Assembly: GCF_964204645.1 (NCBI RefSeq)
Contig: NC_134036.1
Location: 682,001-746,000 of the forward strand
Length of the DNA stretch: 64,000 nt
Source: Tubulanus polymorphus
Taxonomy: Eukaryota > Nemertea > Palaeonemertea > Tubulaniformes > Tubulanidae
Direction: 5' to 3'
Below, one piece after another: positions 45,136 through 58,619 of the stretch. The position numbers and the translations under genes are program-made. The notes under the pieces are model-generated. The model did no database searches. It saw only the letters and a program-made list of their open reading frames with translations, and was not told where the DNA came from. The first letter of the stretch is position 1. Every line of letters starts with the position of its first letter.

Positions 45136-46261
45136 GATATTCTTGTAAATAAAAAATCTCACAAATCAATAAAAATCTCGAGATATTGATAAAAGTTTTA
45201 TTTGAAATAATGATTTTCTTTGTGTTTGTTTTCGCTGCTCCAGGGCATTTCTCGTATCAACTCGAAAGTCATACGATGCAAATAAAAATCCCCCTCCGAT
45301 GATCAGTCATCCGTTTGAAGTCATCAATAATTGTTCAAATACCACACCGCAATATCATACACTCTATCGTCATTTTCAAATACGATTCCTGAGAATGAAT
45401 TTGAAGTACTTAAATCTATAGTATATCCATACAGATAAAAGTACCTCAATTTTATACTCTGGAATTGCGTTCGTTTCAGAAAAAAGCCCATAACTGCTAC
45501 AGAAATCATACCTAGGTTCAGATTGCTACAAATATTCATGATTCGTCCCAATTGTCCACTTTAGACCATCGTAAGGTAACAGTCCATGAAATTAGTACCT
45601 GTCTTTAATGCCTGTTTAATGATGATGGCACATCAATGACCAGTTTCTTAATGTGTTAATATGTAAGACCGGTTTACAGGACCAATACTGTGGCTTACAC
45701 TAGGCTTAGGTCTTGAACTGAATGAACTAATTGGAGACTAGTCTTATATTCAGACCTAAGACCAGGTCTAAGTAAGTAGAATCAGCAGCTGGTGAAGATG
45801 CTGCAGCTGATGAAGATGCTCTAACTGGTGAAGATGTTGCAGCTGCAGATGCGACAAGAAATCAAATGATGCTGATTTTACGATCCGATCGAAGACAGCA
45901 ACAAGTAGCCGGTTACCGCGGGATACTAATCAATTTACGGCGAGATTGAGAGCCGATCGTCGAGAGGAATAAATGTGTCTATTTAGTCGCTCGGTAACAC
46001 GATTACTGGAAACGAACTCGAGGTCCACACGACCTTCACAACTGATTATTAACCGATAATGAATACGGAGCTTTATTGATCGTTGTATCGAAACTTCCCA
46101 AACTCGTGATTTGAAAAGTAATGCGTTTACTCCGACTCAGGATTGGTTCGGTCGTAATGAAATCATTACATTACGATCCATAGTTACAAGTTTATATTCG
46201 TTTCAAGGTCGAAAACATTGAACGCAATTTAATTTCTTCATTAATTCAGTTCATCAGCAGT

Positions 46262-46497
46262 GGCTGCAGTTGCTGAAAAGTTGGTTGTAGTTAATCAGTT
46301 GATAGTTGACATTTAAAAGATCATTTTTACTATGGTATTTATCCACCAGGGTCTAGTTCCACAGTTCCGAGTTAAGATTTAACTCTGAGTTAACTCATTG
46401 AAAATGAACTAACTTTAACTCAGTGTTAACTCTAACTCACAACTCTGGAACTGGGTCCAGTTATCTTTTGTTAACCAACTTTTGAGCAAATGCAGCT
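46262..46497 (+). mobile_element. Nested fold-back elements: family C inside family B
   Basis: Family B starts ctgcagttgctgaaaagttg and resumes as gttaaccaacttttgagcaaatgcag. Between, from about 46347 to 46460, sits a full family C element (gggtctagttccacagttcc to aactctggaactgggtcc). Family C therefore moved after this B copy was in place. Confidence 0.82.
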
Positions 46498-47914
46498 CCA
46501 GTGTTAGTCGAGTTCATCCATGAGAAAACTGTCAAACTGTACAATTTGATCCCAGTTTTAAAGACCAGGCTGTAGAAACGCAACCGATGTACTTACAATC
46601 TACAACTGCACAATTCGGTATTTTTTTCTTGTAAATTTCTATTTCTATACGTTGATTGATAGTGGGAGGACATAAACTAAACAATGACAATCAAATTCGC
46701 AACAACAGATTCAAATGTCGACGCTTCGCGAACCGATGTAACAACTGATGACATCGAATTACGTAAACAAGTAATTCTTTAATTTCTCTATATTAGTCAT
46801 TATAGGTTGATTGAAAGTCGAATGTAGGAGGATGAAAACTTGTCGCAGACACAACATCCAAATATTCTATTTCGTGATCAATTTCGAAATAAATTCATTG
46901 TTTGTGAAGGATCAGACAACATCTGAGTATAACGCAAGCATTGTGGGTGTAAAATCAATACCAGCATTCATATGTGATTATAACACGTGCATGTAGTTTA
47001 TTAGAAGTGTTAATATCTGATGTAAATTGATCCCTACTACTGCTGCTAATGGTAACTGATCAAATAATTCACTTCCACTCTCTTTCTATTTGTTGGTTTT
47101 TCTTTACAGAGCATTATTGGACCAAATCTGACAACTGGGGCTGGTGGATCCATAGCTGGTTCCACGAGATAAAGACAAACTTTGTTCTATAGCCAATCTA
47201 ACAACTAAACACAAGTCCTCGAGTTAAGACCAGTTTTGGGCTTAAGCCACGACTGTGCCACCAGCCCCAGCTGCCCACATCTTAGCTTCAACTTTGTCAT
47301 TATCAAACCCCTGGAAATTTGAAGCCAGAATTCATGTTGCGATGAAGGATTCTGATGAAATCATAGTTTACATTGACTTTATTCTATTCTATTAGTTCCA
47401 TACAGACTTTCTCATATTCAGCAAATGTCAACGATAATAGTTGCGAAATTTCATGGGCAAACGCAGGCAAAAATTTGATAGTTTACTTAGGCCTTATTCT
47501 ATTTCATAAGTTCTATAATTTTCCCCCAAATTTCTACCAAAATCTTCATCGATAGTACAAAAATCTCTTAATTCGGGCAAAAAGTTTGAGTGAGTAGCTG
47601 CAGCCACTGACGACCTCTCGTCCCTAGAGTGCAAAGCAATAAAGCAACAAGTGAAATTCAGACGAAGGATTCTGAATCAGTGAATCATGATATTCATCCA
47701 TCTACGGCCACTAGTTGATCTCCGCGGGGACTCATTACGCGTTAGATCCGACGTCTCAGATCCGCTGCAGCCACGATTTAATCCTAATTTCAGTCCGGCG
47801 ACCATGATTTATAGCTATCAATTCTGAATCGGACTGGAGTCTGGAGGTCGCGACCATGACTCACATCTCTCTAAGCTAAGATATACGCGCCATTCGCGAA
47901 TGATCTCGTTTCTA

Positions 47915-47927
47915 ATAATAATAATAT

Positions 47928-47970
<43 letters not shown>

Positions 47971-47991
47971 TAATATAATAATAATAGTAAC

Positions 47992-48044
<53 letters not shown>

Positions 48045-48125
48045 TAACAATAATATATTTTCTTATATAGCGCACCCCTACATGGTAATCGGTGCGCTTT
48101 ACATTTCTACAGATTCATTTTTTTT
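47915..48125 (+). repeat. (TAA)n microsatellite joined to a gcgc dispersed repeat
   Basis: About 130 bases of taa/aat repeats run directly into tatattttcttatatagcgc and ggtgcgctttacat, a dispersed repeat end typical of microsatellite-tailed elements in invertebrates. Confidence 0.85.
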
Positions 48126-48299
48126 CCAATACGATTCCCGAGTATAACAATGCGGTACTTATACCTGTAGTATTTCTATACAGTTTAAGTACTTTATCGT
48201 TATACTTAGAAATCGTATCGAAATAGAGAAATTAACGAAACAAATATATTTCACGGTAGACAAAACGTTTGATCAATTACTTTGACGTCTCAATCTTCC

Positions 48300-48500
48300 T
48301 CGCATCGACAGCTCAACCGTACATCTGTGCATTGTTACCGAGCAACCGCGCGTAAGAAATACGCGTTCACGTTTTGAGTCACCGTCGACTTCCTCACCGT
48401 CTGCGCGATCGTCTGCCGGTCGCCGACGGTTACGATGACTCGATCGCCGTCGTTGTTAACAATCGGTCGGCGTCGTCTAGGGAAAATCAGTCTGATATAA
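48300..48500. other. CpG-rich patch, possible exon or promoter, unresolved
   Basis: CpG density is far above the flanks. Minus strand: acceptor tgtttacag then ORF (DYIRLIFPRRRRPIVNND, VIVTVGDRQTIAQTV, stop at 48335). No family recognised; plus-strand frames are open too, so coding direction is unclear. Confidence 0.25.
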
Positions 48501-49085
48501 TCCTTTTGTTCTGTAAACATGAGATTCCTGTCTTTTTATGCCAATTCTTCCGCACTATTATTATTAACCCTTTCATAGCGGTTAACCCAATATCGACTGC
48601 GGTATAGAACATGATCCCGGGGTTAAAAAGTGGATAATTGATACAGCAGCAATTTAAACTACAGTCGTTAACATGGTTTTTATCTGATTGTTAATTTCAA
48701 ACAATTTTTGGACAACTGGCTCCAGGATTGTTAAGTTGAAACTTTTCATGTTGTGGGGCATCCATGTAAGATAGATGATTTATGCGACATTTTGAATATC
48801 ATATAGTCATATAGATTGAAAGATAATGGTTTATGCTGCCTAGATCTTTCAATACATGACCAGTGGCAATGGACATCACTTCCTCGTGAGCCAGTTCTAC
48901 AGTTCCATGGTCAGAATTCAACTCTATAATCTATGAGTTGCAAACAAACTCATTCCAACTAAAACTGAAAACTATGGCATCAGTCCAGTTGTTATCTAGT
49001 TCATTATCAGTACTTTTCAGTACATTTGGTTAATACTTGTAATGTGTATCACAGTCAAATATTATTACAACTTCTATATAGATAT

Positions 49086-49470
49086 GAATGAATGAATGAT
49101 TGAATGAATAAATGATTGCTGAGGTCTGAAAATCAGGGCTATAGATATTTAAATATCTACTATAGACTTATCAATCCTGGTCTCTGATTGGTCCTCTCGT
49201 GTCACATGAGTTGTCTGCTTACCCTAGGGTTGCTGTGATTGGCTAACCCTAGCTCCTAAGTTGGCCAGTTAGGGTTGCTGTGATTGGCCATCCCTAACCC
49301 TAGCTTTGTTAGGGTTACTGTGATTGGCTGGTCACTGATTGGTCAGTGGTGGTCATGTGATCTCAGTGAGTAGTGATCAGGTGTCATACACTACTATACA
49401 CTGCCAGTTGTAAACAGATAATTTAGGGCCCCATTCAACATTCATACAGTTCATAAATAGCTTAATTGGG
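49086..49470 (+). mobile_element. Dispersed repeat, copy 1 of 2
   Basis: Starts with (gaat)n, then gattgctgaggtctgaaaatc, several tgtgattggct blocks and gtgatcaggtgtcatacact, ending gggccccattcaacattcat. Nearly the same sequence is at 62376-62730 in the same orientation. No ORF. Confidence 0.9.
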
Positions 49471-49709
49471 GCTTCAAAAGCTAAACTTTATACAAGAGAA
49501 GTAAATCTAGGAGGGATTTCAGTGAAATTTGGACAAGTTCCAGTAATCAATGGTGGAACCTAGAGTACTGCTTGCTATTTCCTATGATACTTCAAAAGAA
49601 CCCATCATGAAATTGATATCTCAAAAGCAGAAAACACGACCATAAACATCGAATACTTGAATAGAAAAAATACATTATAAACTGTTGTAGATGATGTGAA
49701 ATCCGTTAG

Positions 49710-50155
49710 AAGTAAAGACAATAAGTCAGTTCAGTTCTGAGATCCTCATTTAGAAGTAGAGACAATAAGTCAGTTCAGTTCTGAGATCCTCATTTAGAAG
49801 TAGAGACAATAAGTCAGTTCAGTTCTGAGATCCTCATTTAGAAGTAGAGACAATAAGTCAGTTCAGTTCTGAGATCTCCTCATTTAGAAGTAGAGACAAT
49901 AAGTCAGTTCAGTTCTGAGATCCTCATTTAGAAGTAGAGACAATAAGTCAGTTCAGTTCTGATATCTCCTCATTTAGAAGTAGAGACAATAAGTCAGTTC
50001 AGTTCTGATATCCTCATTTAGAAGCAGACACAATAAGTCAGTTCAGTTCTGAGATCTCTTCATTTAGAAGCAGAGACAATAAGTCAGTTCAGTTCTGATA
50101 TCTCCTCATTTACAAGTAGAGACAATAAGTCAGTTCAGTTCTGATACACTCATCT
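49710..50155 (+). repeat. 44/46-bp minisatellite, about ten units
   Basis: Unit agaagtagagacaataagtc followed by agttcagttctgagatcctcattt; some units have two extra bases (atctcctc). Confidence 0.95.
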
Positions 50156-50338
50156 AAAAGCCGTCAGTATACACACATAGATATCATCAGTGGTTTAGTG
50201 TTTATACGAACACTCACTGAGATACATCCATGAGATTATGAATACGTTACGTTAGGGAATACGCTGTATAATACAATAGGAGACGTAATTCTGCGTTCAG
50301 ACCGTTCTCACGAGACGTGAGGATCTTATCTATATAGT

Positions 50339-50560
50339 TTAACCCCACTTTCTCAGTCTGTTTAACCTCCAGACTGAATTCATCACCTCAACAAACACGC
50401 GTACATAAACGGTTTGATAGTAGTAATAAATAGTGTCCAGTATTTGTTTTATCATCGAAAGGTTAGTTGCGTTAGATCCAATGAACGCTTTGAGAAACTG
50501 CTTTAAGAATGACAGGACCCGGTCCCAGTCCCATTGTTGAGCGGACCCAGGTTCAGTCAT
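50339..50560 (-). other. Unidentified coding-like single-exon ORF
   Basis: Directly after acceptor ctcgtgttcag the minus strand reads MTEPGSAQQWDWDRVLSFLK, then FLKAFIGSNATNLSMIKQIL and a Tyr-rich stretch to a stop at 50339. The W-W and FLK spacing and amphipathic pattern look protein-like, recalling helical-repeat proteins, but I cannot name a family. Donors inside (gtgatg near 50380) are weak. Could be an exon of a larger unseen gene or a fragment. Confidence 0.3.
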
Positions 50561-50654
50561 CTGAACACGAGGGTAAAGTCGAATAGTTAAATTTGATATA
50601 TTGTTAACCTCATTGAGAACAAGAAGTAACCAATATTAGTTGGTCTCATCCTGA

Positions 50655-50945
50655 AACTGGACGCAGTAACCGGATCGCGGGCTCATCTGAAGCTGGACCC
50701 AGTGACTGGATCACGGGCTGTAAGTGGTTAAAACGAGGACCAGACTGAACCCAGTAACCGGATCACGGGCTGTAATGGGTTAAAACGAGGACCAGACTGA
50801 ACCCAGTACCCGGATCACGGGCTGTAAGGGGTTAAAACGAGGACCAGACTGAACCCAGTAACCGGATCGCGGGCTCATCTGAAGCTGGACCCAGTGACTG
50901 GATCACGGGCTGTAAGGGGTTAAAACGAGGACCAGACTGAACTGA
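50655..50945 (+). repeat. Tandem repeat of about 60 bp, four units
   Basis: cggatcacgggctgtaaggg and gttaaaacgaggaccagact recur, alternating with a shorter ctcatctgaagctggaccc unit. Confidence 0.9.
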
Positions 50946-51481
50946 CTGTTTCTCTGATAGTAAGCAGACATCTCGTCTCATCATCAGTTCAAAGTCGACT
51001 TAACGCAGCGTTCTATCAGTTGTATCAGACCCGGTCTACGGGGAATCAGTAACAGCCTTCAAACAACCAGATTATATATTCCTAACCCTTCATCCGATCA
51101 GTCACAGAGACAGACGCAAGACGAGACAACAATAGACGGCTTGGAAACTGAATCTAATGCGCATTAGTACAAATAGTTGAACATGATACAGAAATACCAC
51201 AATTACATAATTCAAAAAATGTCAGAAAATAACATAATAAGATATCGTGTAAAATCTAGATTTTCAGAGACGTTGGGGCTGGAAAAAACCCTAGGACCGT
51301 TTTGAAATTTGTCAGTTATTACCACGGTAGTTTCTCATTGTTACAGCGGCCGCTTGAAGATTTACCCGCGGGAGTATTTTTACATCAAACCCATCCTATG
51401 AAATCAGAGGACCCTGGATTTTTATCGCATTTAAAAATAGTTTGTCGATGGTCACTATGTAATAACCTAGCAGCTAAAACG

Positions 51482-51483
<2 letters not shown>

Positions 51484-51562
<79 letters not shown>
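51484..51562 (+). repeat. (TA)n microsatellite, about 39 units
   Basis: Uninterrupted alternating TA. Confidence 0.97.
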
Positions 51563-51565
<3 letters not shown>

Positions 51566-51599
51566 TTTACAAGCTGGCAGCTTCCTGTTTACATTCTGC

Positions 51600-51880
51600 G
51601 TCGTCGTCGACGCCCGACCCGAGATCGAGTCATCAATTTTCATTATTGTTGTCGTCGGGGACGATGACAAGCGAGCGAGCGCGATACAATCGACAATTTG
51701 ATTGATATTTGGTCGCCGCCGCCGACGGTGTAGCGTCGCAGCGGTACTGCTGGCGACGAAGGTCTGCGCTCGGTAACCGCGGCGATATCGCGACTTTTTG
51801 TCCCCGTCGTCGATGATCGATCGAAAACTAAATCGAATTCATTTAATCGCGTAAAATAAAAGTTGCGTCTCTTTTTTTCC
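51600..51880. other. CpG-rich patch without a clear gene
   Basis: Rich in cgtcgtcg and cgccgccg, open in several frames. The minus ORF at 51643-51882 (MEKKRRNFYFTRLNEFDLVF onward) has no recognisable domain and no signal peptide. Possibly a promoter or 5' exon of an unseen gene. Confidence 0.25.
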
Positions 51881-52569
51881 ATTTGGCTGATTTTCAGTTC
51901 GTCTCATTGTGTTTCAGGTGAATATAAAACCCAGGTTCCCGATCCGGGGTCCGAGTTCTAAAGTGGTAATTAGTGCGTTTCAAACTCTTATCAATCAAAT
52001 CTTTATTGAGAACAAATAAAACTGGATCGAAAATAATTTGTACCCTTTTAACTGATATCCGGGTTAACATCAGGCCCTCCCTCTCCCTCTGCCTCTCACC
52101 TTTACCTCTGTCTTCCTGTCCCTCTACCATTTCCTGTCCCCTGCCTCTGCCTCCCAGTTCCTGTGATGTCATGGGGTATAAAAATTTACATCGAATTTCT
52201 ACCGACTCCAACAACGAAGGGAGTCAGATTTTAAATCCTGTCTAATGTCATATAGAGGATGGAGAAAAGGCTGGCACAGGTATTGAGTCCCCTGCCTCGA
52301 TACCCTCGGCGAGTCTCTAGGATTCAAACCATGTTCCAACATCAAGAACTCTCCTGACACGGCCGCGATGGTTCTCCACGAGGATTCTTACACTTCAGGT
52401 CACATACAGCTGGCCGTCGTACTGTCTGACCCTACAGTTCTACACAGTGAGAACTGAATCAATAATTACTGGAATTCATAAAACACTTAGAACCGCACAA
52501 ACTAATAATATCCTGTAGCCCGAAGCTGATGATAATATTTTTACATCAGTCATTAAAATTCTGAGTCAC

Positions 52570-52795
<226 letters not shown>

Positions 52796-53579
52796 GCTAT
52801 CAGTACTATGCTGCATCAACCTGACACATAGTTATTTATACGTCTGCCCCAAAATCATAAAAGTCTCGCGTAAAACCTGCAAATCATACAAATCATGATA
52901 ATGAAAGTGACACGCGCGTCTAGCGATGGGACAGGTATTCGTATCGCCGTGGCGCCAGCTCAAACATTCAAACTAATCTGTTTCCTATTGTTGCGATGAT
53001 TTATGAGTTAAATGTGTCACCGTCTACGACGAGCGGGACCTCGACAACAAAATACACAATCGTTCCGTACAAGATGTAACGAGATGTAATCGCTGTTAAA
53101 AGCTCTTCATCCGTCGTATGAACAAACTATTAATCGCATTTAATGAGTTTAAAATGGATTTCACTAATGAGAGGAATCACGATAAATTGTGCAAACGCGA
53201 TCCGGGGTCTGACTCAATCTGGGGGTCAGACTCAACCTGGGGTCGGACTCTATCCGGGGTCAGACTCAATATGGGGTCAGATTCTGGGGTCAGACTCTAG
53301 TGGCGGTCAACCTGCCAGGTTGTGGAGGTGACCTTTCTACTCGTAACAGGGAAACATTAAGCGCTCAATTCAGTTTCATAATTAGACGAGAATAAATTGC
53401 GCGATGTTCATAACGATATATCGAACAAAAATTAACGAATAACAAACAGTTTTTTTATATTTCAGTCTCTTTGTTGTCTGTCCCCTCTCAAGAGAACAAT
53501 AGAAATCACACTCCGTTCTAAAAACATTTACTCGAATCCTGATAATTTACGATCGTCAATTTCCGATTACAAATTTTGC

Positions 53580-53885
53580 GCGCGTCGGTTGCCGTCGTCG
53601 ACGATGAGACAAATGACCGAGGAGCGAGTGATTAACTCGCGCACGCGCTCATTAAATCAAATCGCGTTGTCGTCGTGGCGATAACCGAACGTACGTTAAT
53701 GACGTTTCGGGATATGTACGGCGCCGGTCGTCGTCGTCGTCGGTTACTATGAGTCAGTCCTCGACGACCCGTCGCCGCGGAGCCAGTCATCGAACATCAG
53801 TATCGACGCAGCGGATGATTTTAATCGGGACGTCGGCGTCGACGTGTCTGCGTCCTCGCCGCGGCCCGAACTCCGCTGCCGTATT
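53580..53885. other. CpG-rich patch, possible promoter region
   Basis: CpG-dense with cgtcgtcgtcgtcgg. ORFs on the plus strand (MSQSSTTRRRGASHRTSVS from 53749) show only Arg/Ser-rich composition. It could be a regulatory island for the receptor or an unseen gene. Confidence 0.25.
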
Positions 53886-53916
53886 ATCAATAGATTATTC
53901 ATATATGTTTAAGATT

Positions 53917-54410
53917 GATCGCTTTAAGAGTTTCATCGATAGAAACACGATGATCATTTCTTACTCCAGGATTCGGAAACAAAATGGCGGCTTTTTAAAC
54001 CACAGTCAATTAGAGTTTAGCATCTACAGGGTTAGAGTTAAGGTCGGGATTAGGTTCAGGGCCCAGTTTCACGAAAAACCTATCAGATCACTTTAAGAGT
54101 TTCGTTGTTGATGATCGTTTCTTGTTCCCGCGCATCGGAAACAAAATGGCGGCTTTTTCAACCACAGTGAATTAGAGTTTAGCATCTACAGGGTTAGAGT
54201 TAAGTTCGGGATTAGGTTCAGGACCCAGTTTCACGAAAAACCTATCAGATCACTTTAAGAGTTTCATTGTTGATGATCGTTTCTTGTTCCCGCGCATCGG
54301 AAACAAAATGGCGGCTTTTTCAACCACAGTGAATTAGAGTTTAGCATCTAAAGGGATAGAGTTAAGTTCGGGATTAGGTTCAGGGCCCAGTTTCATGAAA
54401 AACTTAAACT
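53917..54410 (+). repeat. 165-bp tandem triplication with an E-type terminus
   Basis: gatcactttaagagtttc recurs at 53917 (variant), 54085 and 54248. Each unit holds aaacaaaatggcggcttttt and ends gggcccagtttcacgaaaaa, the family E terminus. The last unit continues to a tcatgaaactgaac at 54485. Confidence 0.9.
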
Positions 54411-55859
54411 AAAATTTTTCACTAGTATCTTCATGTTTTCAATGATGACAATAATTCAAACTCAACCGTTTTTGGCTCAAACTCATGAAACTGAACTTAG
54501 GAATTGTAATTAGGGTAGGTAAGGGTAATAGTAGTAAAAATGTATGAAGCCGGGATCTGAAGTACGAATCAGAGCGCCGAACTGTGGGTTTGAATCCTAA
54601 TTTTCAAGGTTATCACGTTTTAGAAAAGATTCCTCTCCTTTGTTACGATTACAATAAATCAATCACCGAAAGAGTGACCCCTAGAAAGAACTTTATATGT
54701 GAATCCATCCAGAGATGTTGAATTCACGATGAATGGAAATAATTTCAATTTTGCTCAAATCAATTTGTAACACATCAGAGGGGAGGGGAGGGGGAGGGGG
54801 TGTCGGAGTGGAGAATGGCGTTAATTGGATCAGAATCGTCAAGGGATATCAACAGTGAAAACCAATTAAACAAATGCATAAAAAAACAATCATATCACCT
54901 ATCAGGGTTATCTTTTTTACCAAAGATCAAATCAAAATTTAGTTTCACATATTTTTGTTGCTCAGTTTAAAGAAAAACCTATATAGGATTGATAGCAAAA
55001 ATACTAATAATGAAATTCAAGTCACTTCAACTGAAAATCCTTACTTCAAATAACATTTGAAAGACACCGAAGATTGTCTACGATAATCCTTCCTTACAAT
55101 AGCGTTTGAAAGACACAAAAGAATGAGAATTGGAAGAATGATTTCTTTTTTTCAGAAGAGCGTTTCGTTTCGGAATCAAATAGTGTTATCTCAGCTGCAC
55201 AACAGCAGAAACAATGACTTCACGTACAAGAGAAGTATTATCATGGGTTTTGTGCCGATAGTGAAATCGGACCCTGAAGCCATTCAGTCCGGTGTCAAAC
55301 AGCGATAACATAATCATTAGTCGTTACTCGGTTAACCATGCCGACTAAATGACCTTTCTCTTACATGAACTGAATGTCAGTCGCTGGTATCTATTTCCTA
55401 CAATCTCTTAATGAACTCACTGACCATGATGTCTTCATATAAACACTGTATCTCAGCGCAGCGCCGATAAACTGTGATTTATCGATGATTCATTGTCTCA
55501 ATTACTAAACAATGTGAACCCATTCCAGCAGTAATCAGTGTTTGAATAATAAATTACACCAATGCACACTAAATACCAGCCGTACCACGAACAGGAACAG
55601 GAACAGTCTGTGCATATAGAAGAGCTGATTGAAGGGAGGTAATGTCACAAAGCAATGACAATCCTGATAAAAGGCAGCATATTGACATGGTACCTTGCTG
55701 CAGTGACCGTTTTCAGAGCGGCCCGCTTTAAATATCCCGCAGTCCAGAATGGATAATACCTCTCTGCTTTAAACTAATACCTGACATTTTAAGGACAATA
55801 ACTAATACAACCATTTCTATTTTACAGTGACAATTTTTATCACTTGTAACAGGCCCTTG

Positions 55860-56210
55860 CCACCTCCAGGTGTTCTATTGATACAGTACAGAACCATACA
55901 AACCCTAGTTCCGTTTTATGGCGACGATTTTGGTCTCTTCTAAAAGGACCTTAAACCATAGACGCCCAGCTGTTTTATTTCCCCTTGAAACTGGACCTCA
56001 AACCTTAAATTTTTGTTACCATAAAACAGTACCTTAAATCCTGCAGCCCTCAGCCATTTCATCGTGACAATTTCTGGTGTTTGTAGCTTATTCTAAATAA
56101 AGAATGTATCGGACAAAGTCCTGAACACATGTGACGTGAGGACGATCAAATATTGAAGGAATGTTGATCAAGTATCAAACGTCTAAAGGTACAGGATCCG
56201 TGTTTCAGAT
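55860..56210. other. No gene; contains a copy of the 18.3-kb dispersed repeat
   Basis: ctggtgtttgtagcttattc, ctgaacacatgtgacgtg and ggacgatcaaatattgaagg match parts of 18285-18490, where the repeat occurs twice in tandem. Confidence 0.55.
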
Positions 56211-56694
56211 TGACTTGTAAGTTTCAATAATCTTTGCGGCACTTTTTAACGTAACCGGCTCCAAGAAAATTGATTTCAATTTCGATAATGTGTTTCGGCG
56301 AATCGGGTTTGCGCAGTCCGATACGGATCAGATTTGAAATATTCATCACGATTATGAAATTCGACACTTTCTCGCGCACTTTCCGCCCGAGGTGCTCTCT
56401 ACGGACTTATCGGCTGATTAATTGACTTATAGTAACTATGGTAACGGATAGTACCCAGGTTGACCATCGATACCCGTGGGAATCACCGGGGAATCGGAAG
56501 GAATCGAGAGAATCTCCGATCAGTCGTTTGCTACTGATTGAGTCTAATTGCTTTTCACTGATATCTATGAAACAGAGTATAACACCCAGACAGTACTGGG
56601 TCAACTCTCGTCAGGATTCAAACCATCAATTGTAGTACTATATATATATATTTTCCATAGTTCAACACTGCCCCCCCCTTGACAATTGATAGCT

Positions 56695-57478
56695 CTCCAC
56701 AACCCCCCCCCCCCCAATTTGATAGTTTGAATCCTGACAGTGACAGAGTTTCTTTCTGTAGTTCTTCTCTGAGTTCTCCACCCCCGACAATTGATAGTTT
56801 GAATCCTGACAGTGACAGAGTTTCTTTCTGTAGTTCTTCTCTGAGCTCTCCACCCCCGACAATTGATAGTTTGAATCCTGACAGTGACAGAGTTTCTTTC
56901 TGTAGTTCTTCTCTGAGCTCTCCACCCCGACAATTGATAGTTTGAATACTGACAGTGACAGAGTTTCTTTCTGTAGTTCTTCTCTGAGCTCTCCACCCCC
57001 GACAATTGGTAGTTTGAATCCTGACAGTGACAGAGTTTCTTTCTGTAGTTCTTCTCTGGGCTCTCCACCCCCGACAATTGGTAGTTTGAATCCTGACAGT
57101 GACAGAGTTTCTTTCTGTAGTTCTTCTCTGGGCTCTCCACCCCCGACAATTGATAGTTTGAATCCTGACAGTGACCGAGTTTCTTTCTGTAGTTCTTCTC
57201 TGAGCTCTCCACCCCCGACAATTGATAGTTTGAATCCTGACAGTGACACAGTTTCTTTATGTAGTTTTTCTCTGAGCTCTCCAGCCCCGACAATTGATAG
57301 TTTGAATCCTGCCAGTGACAGAGTTTCTTTCTGTAGTTCATCTCATAGCTCTCCACCCCCGACAATTGACATTTTGAATCCTGCCAGTGACAGAGTTTCT
57401 TTCTGTAGTTCATCTCATAGCTCTCCACCCCCGACAATTGACATTTTGAATCCTGACAGTGACAGAGTTTCTCTCCAC
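56695..57478 (+). repeat. 72-bp minisatellite, about 10.5 units
   Basis: Unit ttgatagtttgaatcctgac, agtgacagagtttctttctg, tagttcttctctgagctctc, cacccccgacaa. The period is 24 codons, so long ORFs run through it: 278 codons minus, 185 codons plus. A one-base loss near 56930 shifts every frame and yet stays open. Same unit at 60530-60770 and, inverted, at 63520-63765. I do not regard it as a protein gene. Confidence 0.95.
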
Positions 57479-58619
57479 AGGTTTTTGAAGAACCGATGAA
57501 ATCTCAAGACAATTCTCTACCTTATTTTCCTCACTCAATTAATGTCTATATTGATTATAGAAGGTCAAGGTCTGTTTGTATGGAATGCAGTTTTTCTAAT
57601 GATGGTGGTGTTAAACAAGGTGTATCAGTTTACCACCATGATTAGGTAAATATCGCACCACCACCGCTGCTGCTGCTGCTGGTTCAGAAGCACAGTATAT
57701 TCAATACAGCTTATTTCAATGATCGCGGCTTATTATCAATCGAACACATTACATCGAAATCAACTGAAACCACAATTACCCAACAACTCCGGCGAGAGAG
57801 GGGCGAGAGAGAGGGACGCGCAGCTTTTAATAACTGTACTCGATAAACTCCGATTGAATCGAATGATTCTATACCTGATAACCTTACAGCTTCTACCCCA
57901 CTCAAACAGCCACCGGTACAAACTCGAAACCGTTCCGGGAACTATTCCAAAAATCTTTCATTAAAATTCCACGCCTTATTACAACGTGTTGCTATAGTAG
58001 CCAGACTTGCCCGACTTTTTCGGATCAAGTTCCACAGTTGCAGAGTTAAAAGTTGGACTCTAAAAACATTGAAAATTGACTGATTCTTACTAAAAAAGTT
58101 AACTCCAAAAATAAGTCTCAAAGGTTTGGTGCCTAAACAACTCAAAAGATGGATCTCAATTCAGGATCTCATTTTCACAGTTCTACTTGATAATTCGAAA
58201 TAAACACCCTATAATAATTGACATATAGATGATAGGTTTCTGAATTCCTTTTATTCTAACTTGAAACTAAACATTTGAAGATATTCATAAGATTTGAATT
58301 CGCTGGTAACTAAAATGATGTCCAAGGATATAGAATAACTTATAGAAATTTGTATAAACGTTATTATATTGTTATCGGTATTCTTCAGTTCTTCTATTGC
58401 CAGTTAAAATTGAGAAACAAATTATAAAACTGCCGAGATTGATAAATAGCTCACAGACCGGCGCTGCTATTTATTTTACAAATCTACGGGGCTTTAACCT
58501 CGGTAATCCGTTCTAAAGGATGACCTTCGAATAGAAATATCCTTTAATCCTAGTCTCAGTCAAAATGAGATTAGATTATAATTGCTTGTTGTCGTAGTAT
58601 ATAGATGAACTTAATCAGG

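Noticed and set aside
56601-57499. Long overlapping ORFs (278 codons minus, 185 codons plus) as repetitive proteins
   Set aside because: They are a consequence of a 72-bp unit with few stops; several frames are open at once, an indel does not close them, there are no splice or start contexts, and the same unit occurs inverted elsewhere.
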